A stretch of 64,000 nucleotides of DNA from Gp13-AA77 sp035946735. Lineage in GTDB: Bacteria; Acidobacteriota; Terriglobia; UBA7540. The stretch lies in contig DASYYZ010000191.1 in the NCBI GenBank assembly GCA_035946735.1, positions 1 to 64,000 of the forward strand, given 5' to 3'. The notes below the pieces were generated by a model. That model searched no databases and had not been told where the DNA came from. It worked only from the letters and a program-made list of their open reading frames with translations. Shown here one piece after another: positions 59,443 to 64,000 of this stretch (position 1 is its first letter; the number at the start of each line of letters is the position of its first letter). A program made the translations under genes and the position numbers.

Positions 59443-60492
59443 TTACAATTTCGAGACCGTGGTACCTCCGAAATTCGCCACCCCAATGCTGGCGCCATCA
59501 AAGGCAATGCCTTGCGGTTCCGTGCCCACCTTAAAGGTGCCGAGCGTCGCTCCGCTGCTATCCTTTAGCTTGGTCACTGTATTGCCGTTGAAATCGGCCA
59601 CCCAGATGTTGCCCCCGTCGTAGACTAGCCCGTCCGGACCAGTTCCTGCGGCGAATGTGCCCAGAACGGTCCCCGTCAGCGACAGCTTCGTCACATTGTT
59701 GCTGCCGAAATTCGCCACCCAAATATTCGTGCCGTCGAAGGCAATTCCCGCGGGATCGGTACCCACGGTGAACGTTCCGAGGATCGCTCCGGTGGGCGAT
59801 AATTTGGCGACGTTAGCACTGAGATTGTTGGTCACCCAGATGTCGGTCCCGTCAAAGGCGACGCCTGCGGGAAAGGTTCCGTTTGATGGAAATGTGGCTA
59901 CAGTTGCGCCTGTGCTTGCCTTTAGCTCGGTCACATTGTTGCTGCCGCCGTTCGCCACCCAGATATTGGTTCCATCAAAGGCCAGGGCGTTGGGCTGCGT
60001 TCCAACCGTAAAAGTGCCGAGAACGGCGCCGGTGCTCCCATTCAGCTTGGTCACGTTGTTGCTGTTGATGTTCGCCACCCAGATATCGGCTCCGTCATAG
60101 GCCACGGCGATCGGATTAGTTCCCACCGTGAAGGTGCCGAGCACCGTGCCGTTGGCCGCCTGCAACTTGGTGAGTGTTTTGTTCCCGTTGTTGCAAACCC
60201 AGATGTTGGCGCCATCGAAGGCTACGCCAGAGGGTCCGGACGCCGTGGTGAATTGCGTGGTTAGATTCGCGTTGTACCAGTGCAGAATGGGAATTTGCAG
60301 CGGATTCTGCTGCGAAGTGGTGACGCCGATCAGAGGCCGCGAAGAGATCTCAGCATTCTCCAGCGCGTCGCCCTGATCCTGGGCGTGGGTCAAGTACCCC
60401 GCTGTCCCGAGAATCGCCGAGAGGATTATCCCTGCCGCCACCACAAGCCTGAGAGCCCCCGATCTGCCAGAATGTGTCTTGATTTTCTCCAT
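59443..60492 (-). CDS. Exported seven-bladed beta-propeller (YVTN/NHL-type) protein
   Basis: 349 residues with a membrane/leader helix (LRLVVAAGIILSAILGTAGY) and seven ~43-residue repeats, each with the core VAFDGTNIWVAN, then NNVTKL and GTFTVGT. Seven such blades close a propeller. Repeat units are near-identical also at DNA level (period about 126-129 bases). Start: ATG at 60492 with GAGGGAGGG upstream, strong; the open frame further upstream is not supported. Could bind a ligand or act as surface protein; no enzyme motif. Confidence 0.82.
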   Translation of the reverse strand: MEKIKTHSGRSGALRLVVAAGIILSAILGTAGYLTHAQDQGDALENAEISSRPLIGVTTSQQNPLQIPILHWYNANLTTQFTTASGPSGVAFDGANIWVCNNGNKTLTKLQAANGTVLGTFTVGTNPIAVAYDGADIWVANINSNNVTKLNGSTGAVLGTFTVGTQPNALAFDGTNIWVANGGSNNVTELKASTGATVATFPSNGTFPAGVAFDGTDIWVTNNLSANVAKLSPTGAILGTFTVGTDPAGIAFDGTNIWVANFGSNNVTKLSLTGTVLGTFAAGTGPDGLVYDGGNIWVADFNGNTVTKLKDSSGATLGTFKVGTEPQGIAFDGASIGVANFGGTTVSKL

Positions 60493-60850
60493 TTTCCCTC
60501 CCTCACGTCTTTGGATTTTCCGCTTGGTGTCGACCAGCGCCAATGTTGATCCACACCGCACGCTACGCGGCAGCCCTCTATACTCAAGCGGATTCTCATA
60601 TTGACCGCTTGGCCGATCGAAGCTTGTCAAGCCGACGTAAATGTTTTGTCTCTTGATCGTCACACCGGTTCCGGAGGCAGCAATCGCCGCCCATTCGATT
60701 CCCGCTTGACAGTTCTGCGCCCTCGCTCGCTCGCGGCAGTCTGGGTTACAATCCCTCTTGAATCCTGGCCACGCGCACACCTCAGGACCAGTCAGGCCGC
60801 CCGATTAGCATGCCGACAGCCCGGGCGAGGGATCGCGAATCAGGAAGTTA
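60493..60850. other. Divergent intergenic region, nothing recognised
   Basis: About 360 bases between the propeller gene and sdhC. It contains both promoters, presumably; I see no defined motif, terminator or riboswitch. Confidence 0.4.
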
Positions 60851-61228
60851 ATGAGTGTGAAACCGCAGCAATATATCACCTACCGCGGCAAGGCTGGCCA
60901 ATGGAGCTGGCTTCTGCACCGGGTGACCGGCCTCGGCGTTCTGGTTTTTCTTCTGGCCCACATCGTCGACACCGCCATGATCGGGTGGGGACCCGGCGCT
61001 TACAACGCGGCAATGTCTCTTTATCGGCGTCCCGTTTTTCGCGCAGGCGAGGTGCTGCTGGCGGGAGCCGTGCTCTATCACGCTTTGAACGGCGTGCGAA
61101 TTTTCATAATCGACTTCTGGCCGGAGACCACCACCATTCACAAGAAGCTGGTTTATGCTGTGGCCGCGCTTTTCGTGGCAATCTACGTTCCGTGCGCGAT
61201 TTACATGCTGCGGTGGGTGGCCCGGTAG
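60851..61228 (+). CDS. sdhC: Succinate dehydrogenase cytochrome b subunit
   Basis: 125 residues with three membrane helices and the SdhC signature QWSWLLHRVTGLGVLVFLLAH (Ser-x-x-x-Arg quinone-site and haem region) plus YHALNGVRIFIIDF with the haem-ligand His. It anchors the flavoprotein and iron-sulfur subunits of complex II. Followed by sdhD after 62 bases; sdhA and sdhB are not next to it. Confidence 0.92.
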   Translation: MSVKPQQYITYRGKAGQWSWLLHRVTGLGVLVFLLAHIVDTAMIGWGPGAYNAAMSLYRRPVFRAGEVLLAGAVLYHALNGVRIFIIDFWPETTTIHKKLVYAVAALFVAIYVPCAIYMLRWVAR

Positions 61229-61290
61229 AACTCTGGATTTTCGATCTGAAGGACTCAGGATGGATTTTGAAAGGCGGAAGAGATAACGCG

Positions 61291-61665
61291 ATGGGCATGG
61301 CTTCGCGGCCTAAACCTGAGAGCGGACTGGAGCTTTACGCCTGGATTTTTATGCGCGTTTCCGGCGTGGTTTTGCTCATTATGGCGCTGACCCATCTCGT
61401 GATCATGCACCTGATTAACAACATCGATGTGGTCAGTTATGAGTTCGTCGCCAAGCGCTACGCGACGCCCTTCTGGCGCACGTACGACCTGGTGATGCTG
61501 TGGCTTGCCTTGATTCACGGCGTTAACGGCTCGCGAACCGTTCTGCTCGACTATGTACACAGAGGCGGATTGCGGGTTGTCTCGCTGACCGCGCTCTACG
61601 TGGTCGGATTCATCATGCTGGCTCTCGGATCGTTGGTGATCCTCACCTTTCATCCAGTCAGTTGA
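61291..61665 (+). CDS. sdhD: Succinate dehydrogenase membrane anchor subunit
   Basis: 124 residues with three helices (IFMRVSGVVLLIMALTHLVI, YDLVMLWLALIHGVNGSRTV, VSLTALYVVGFIMLALGSLV). The His in LALIHGVNG and Arg/Asp pair fit SdhD. Start ATG at 61291 (a Met two codons on is possible); the frame is open far upstream but overlaps sdhC. Works with SdhC. The next gene is on the other strand, so sdhAB must be elsewhere. Confidence 0.85.
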   Translation: MGMASRPKPESGLELYAWIFMRVSGVVLLIMALTHLVIMHLINNIDVVSYEFVAKRYATPFWRTYDLVMLWLALIHGVNGSRTVLLDYVHRGGLRVVSLTALYVVGFIMLALGSLVILTFHPVS

Positions 61666-61684
61666 GTCCATTAAGCGCAGGCGG

Positions 61685-62548
61685 CTAAGTGAGGCCCCTC
61701 TCGTTCCCGCGAAGGGCCAGCATCTGTCTCGTCAATTCCCGATACAACCGAGCGACCTCAGGAGATTCTTCGCTCAAGGCTGCGATGTGCCTGTTGATGG
61801 TGGGCCAGTCGTCGCGAACAGCGGGTCCGGTAAGGGCGCGAGTGGCGCCAAGTTCGGCGAAGTTTCTGGCCGTTTCAGACACGAAAGCTTGCAGCATGTT
61901 GCGAGCTTTGTTTGGAGCGACGCCGCATCGGTCAAGTAGCCGTCTCGACGTCTCCATGAGCGTCACGACTCCGGCGCAGGCGATCACGGCTGCAGCGTGA
62001 TAGGCCGCTTTACGGTCCGAATCGATGATGAACGCGCTTCCACGGAGCATTCGAACCCAGCGGCGGGCAACCTGTGTCGCGGCGCGATCACCCTCCAGAG
62101 CCCAGGAGCATCCGGCCAGATTCCGCACTCCGGCCTCGCGGCTGGGCACGGTTTGCAAGGGATGGAAGGAGCCGGCGCTGGCGCCCCGGCTTCGTAAGTG
62201 AGCAAGTACCGAGGCAGCGCCACCAGCCGGCCAGGCGCCGCTCGTGTGCAACACCACCGAGCCTTTCCAGTCATCCCGCCGACCCGCCAGTTTTTCCGCC
62301 ACCGAAGGCAGAGCGGCGTCGGAAGTGGTGATCAGCAGGACTCGTACTTGAGCCAGCTCCGCTGATTCCAGAGTCACCGCGTGCCCGGCACCGATGAATC
62401 TCACGGCCTGACGGGCGGCCGACAGCCGCCGCGCCGCCACCCAGCCAATCCTCTCGCCCGAGATCGCAAGCAGACGGCCGAGGGCCTGACCTAGACGTCC
62501 AGGTCCGATAAGCGCAATCGGTTGAGGGGCAGAAGCGCGGCGGGGCAT
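61685..62548 (-). CDS. Rossmann-fold DUF2520 protein (ketopantoate/F420-like reductase fold)
   Basis: About 287 residues with an NAD(P) motif (IALIGPGRLGQALGRLLAIS), the pattern ITTSDAALPSVAEKLAG, VVLHTSGAW, GSFHPLQTVPS (a conserved His-Pro-Leu), and a C-terminal helical domain (AAYHAAAVIACAGVVTLMET, LTGPAVRDDWPTINRHIAAL). This is the widely conserved DUF2520 family, related to 6-phosphogluconate dehydrogenase-like reductases. Start: ATG at 62548; a TTG at 62563 would add five residues. Substrate unknown. Confidence 0.85.
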   Translation of the reverse strand: MPRRASAPQPIALIGPGRLGQALGRLLAISGERIGWVAARRLSAARQAVRFIGAGHAVTLESAELAQVRVLLITTSDAALPSVAEKLAGRRDDWKGSVVLHTSGAWPAGGAASVLAHLRSRGASAGSFHPLQTVPSREAGVRNLAGCSWALEGDRAATQVARRWVRMLRGSAFIIDSDRKAAYHAAAVIACAGVVTLMETSRRLLDRCGVAPNKARNMLQAFVSETARNFAELGATRALTGPAVRDDWPTINRHIAALSEESPEVARLYRELTRQMLALRGNERGLT

Positions 62549-62623
62549 GTTGGATGCTGTCAATCGTCCGCTATCCGCAGTCAGTTGCTCCCTGTTACCC
62601 TCCGCACTGTAACTGACTACGGC

Positions 62624-64000
62624 CTACTGACTACCGACGATGGCCTTTTCTTTGAGCGCCTTCACGCGATCACGAAAAGACGCCGCTTTTTCGAACTCAA
62701 ATCGCTTCGCGGCTTCCTTCATCTGAGTCTCAAGACTCGTGACCAGCGCCTGCAACTGGTCCGGCGTGTTAGGTTCAGCGACCTCGTCGAGAGGGACGGT
62801 CACGTAGTCGGCCTCCACGACGGCGGCCAGCGCCATATCCACAGGCCGCACGATGGACTCCGGGGTGATGCCATGCTCCTGGTTGTATTCCGCCTGCTTG
62901 GCACGGCGGCGATTGGTCTCGGCAATGGCGTGGCGCATGGAGTCGGTCATCACGTCGCCATAGAGGATGGCGCGGCCGTTGATGTGGCGCGCGGCGCGGC
63001 CCACTGTCTGAATGAGGGACCCGCCCGAGCGCAGAAAGCCCTCTTTATCGGCGTCGAGGATGGCCACCAGCGACACTTCCGGCAGGTCCAGACCCTCGCG
63101 CAGCAAGTTGATACCGATGAGAACGTCAAACTCTCCGCGCCGCAAGTCGCGCAGGATTTTCACCCGCTCCAGCGTCTCGATCTCCGAATGCAGGTAACGG
63201 CAGCGGACGTTCAGTTCGGAGTAGTATTCGCTGAGATCCTCCGCCATTCGCTTGGTCAGCGTGGTAACCAGCACGCGCTCGTTCCGGGCCGCCCGGTCCC
63301 GTATCTCCGCGAGCAGGTCATCCACCTGATTACGCGTAGGCCGCACCTCGATCTCAGGATCAATGAGGCCGGTGGGCCGGATGATCTGCTCCACAATCAC
63401 TCCGCCCGCGCGAGTCAGCTCATAGGGTCCGGGCGTGGCCGAGACGTACACCACCTGGTCCACGCGATGCTGAAACTCCTCGAAGTTCAGGGGCCGATTG
63501 TCAAGCGCTGAGGGCAGCCGAAAGCCGTAATCCACCAGAATCTGCTTGCGGGAGCGGTCGCCGTGATACATGCCGTGGAGCTGCGGCACGGTCTGATGGC
63601 TCTCATCGATGAAGAGCAGGGCGTCCTGCGGCAGATAGTCCAGCAGAGTGGGTGGGGGTTCGCCTGGCAGCCGGCCGGAGAGATGGCGCGAATAATTCTC
63701 GATGCCGTGGCAGTAACCCATCTCCCTCATCATCTCGACGTCAAAGCGCGTACGCTGATCCAGGCGCTGCGCTTCCACCAGTTTTCCCTGTTTTTCGAGC
63801 TCGGCGCGCCACCACTCGAGCTCTTCCAGGATTTTCTCAATCGCAGTGTCGCGACGCTCCGGCGGCATCACATAGTGAGTCCGCGGATAAATAGGAAGAC
63901 GCGGAAGAGTCCGCCTTACCTCGCCGAGCAGCGGATCGATCTCCGAGAGAGCTTCCACCTCGTCGCCCCAGAGCTCGATGCGGAAGGCCAGGTCCTGATA
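62624..64000 (-). CDS. uvrB: Excinuclease ABC subunit B, 5' end beyond window
   Basis: The C-terminal ~455 residues of UvrB, the DNA-damage-verifying helicase-like subunit of nucleotide excision repair. Visible motifs are the Walker-B-like LLFIDESHQTVPQL, VVYVSATPGPYE, INLLREGLDLPEVSLVAILD, SLIQTVGRAARHINGRAILY, and the C-terminal UVR domain (MKEAAKRFEFEKAASFRDRV) that binds UvrC. The frame is open through 64000, so the N-terminal ATPase part lies outside. Confidence 0.96.
   Translation of the reverse strand, partial: YQDLAFRIELWGDEVEALSEIDPLLGEVRRTLPRLPIYPRTHYVMPPERRDTAIEKILEELEWWRAELEKQGKLVEAQRLDQRTRFDVEMMREMGYCHGIENYSRHLSGRLPGEPPPTLLDYLPQDALLFIDESHQTVPQLHGMYHGDRSRKQILVDYGFRLPSALDNRPLNFEEFQHRVDQVVYVSATPGPYELTRAGGVIVEQIIRPTGLIDPEIEVRPTRNQVDDLLAEIRDRAARNERVLVTTLTKRMAEDLSEYYSELNVRCRYLHSEIETLERVKILRDLRRGEFDVLIGINLLREGLDLPEVSLVAILDADKEGFLRSGGSLIQTVGRAARHINGRAILYGDVMTDSMRHAIAETNRRRAKQAEYNQEHGITPESIVRPVDMALAAVVEADYVTVPLDEVAEPNTPDQLQALVTSLETQMKEAAKRFEFEKAASFRDRVKALKEKAIVGSQ

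Noticed and set aside
59303..59620. 106-codon frame after the sigma factor as an anti-sigma factor
   Set aside because: No zinc-finger HxxxCxxC motif or membrane helix, and it overlaps the propeller gene on the opposite strand.
60601..61290. Long N-terminal extension of the sdhD frame
   Set aside because: It runs across sdhC in another frame; SdhD length and helices need only the part from 61291.
62522..63511. 329-codon plus-strand frame opposite uvrB
   Set aside because: Antisense to conserved helicase motifs; no domain of its own.

Overview
The window looks like chromosomal DNA from a GC-rich soil bacterium, most likely an Acidobacteriota of the Solibacter/Bryobacter type. The reasons are the Oar-like TonB-dependent receptor with a carboxypeptidase-regulatory N-terminus, several TPR and carboxypeptidase-regulatory secreted proteins, Tat-exported sugar-isomerase-like proteins, ceramidase-fold proteins, GH3 and GH20 enzymes, a LytTR remnant and a multihaem cytochrome. 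This is inferred from gene content; no rRNA, tRNA, CRISPR array, prophage or recognisable defence island was seen.

Layout. 0-4 kb: siroheme/nitrite assimilation (cobA edge, a decayed precorrin-2 dehydrogenase, a NirA-Rieske fusion), then a small graveyard with a LytTR remnant abutting an IS6-like transposase scrap. 4-10 kb: a double alpha/beta-hydrolase behind a MocR regulator, and divergently a Cys-rich secreted protein with two membrane proteins. 10-13 kb: an OYE-family flavoenzyme and a phytoene-dehydrogenase-like FAD oxidoreductase. 13-30 kb: a carbohydrate/scavenging zone with two tandem ceramidase-fold proteins, GH3, a TonB receptor plus TPR partner, a TPR protein, GH20, and an operon of two exported sugar-isomerase-like proteins with a heptahaem cytochrome. 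30-34 kb: a tight three-gene operon of a UDP-sulfoquinovose synthase (SqdB) homologue, a UDP-sugar epimerase and an MGDG-synthase-like glycosyltransferase, which suggests sulfolipid or glycolipid synthesis.

34-43.5 kb: an outer-membrane-type protein, a PAP2 phosphatase, an IS110 remnant, a YceI protein paired with a carboxypeptidase-regulatory/His-rich 4-TM fusion, an acyl-CoA dehydrogenase next to a flavin-dependent halogenase-like protein, and a cation/proton antiporter. 43.5-54 kb: a biotin carboxylase/BCCP pair, a PpiC-type foldase, a histone-H1-like protein, a sedolisin protease, an orphan gluconate-dehydrogenase subunit 3, a PoxB-like enzyme and a translationally coupled pair of paralogous unknown proteins. 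54-64 kb: more housekeeping: rsmI, adenosine-specific kinase, a two-component system with an OmpR-type direct repeat upstream, an ECF sigma factor, a seven-bladed propeller protein, sdhC-sdhD, a DUF2520 protein and uvrB running off the edge.

The most interesting candidates are the sqdB-epimerase-GT28 operon, the acyl-CoA dehydrogenase/halogenase neighbourhood, the b561-like fusion with YceI, the coupled paralogue pair at 52.4-53.5 kb, and palindromic repeats at 36.2, 43.8 and 52.3 kb. Several genes carry single-base frameshifts (one in a C7 run in the cytochrome gene). Some may be sequencing errors, so pseudogene calls at single indels are provisional. Domain assignments rest on motif recognition by eye, not on database searches.
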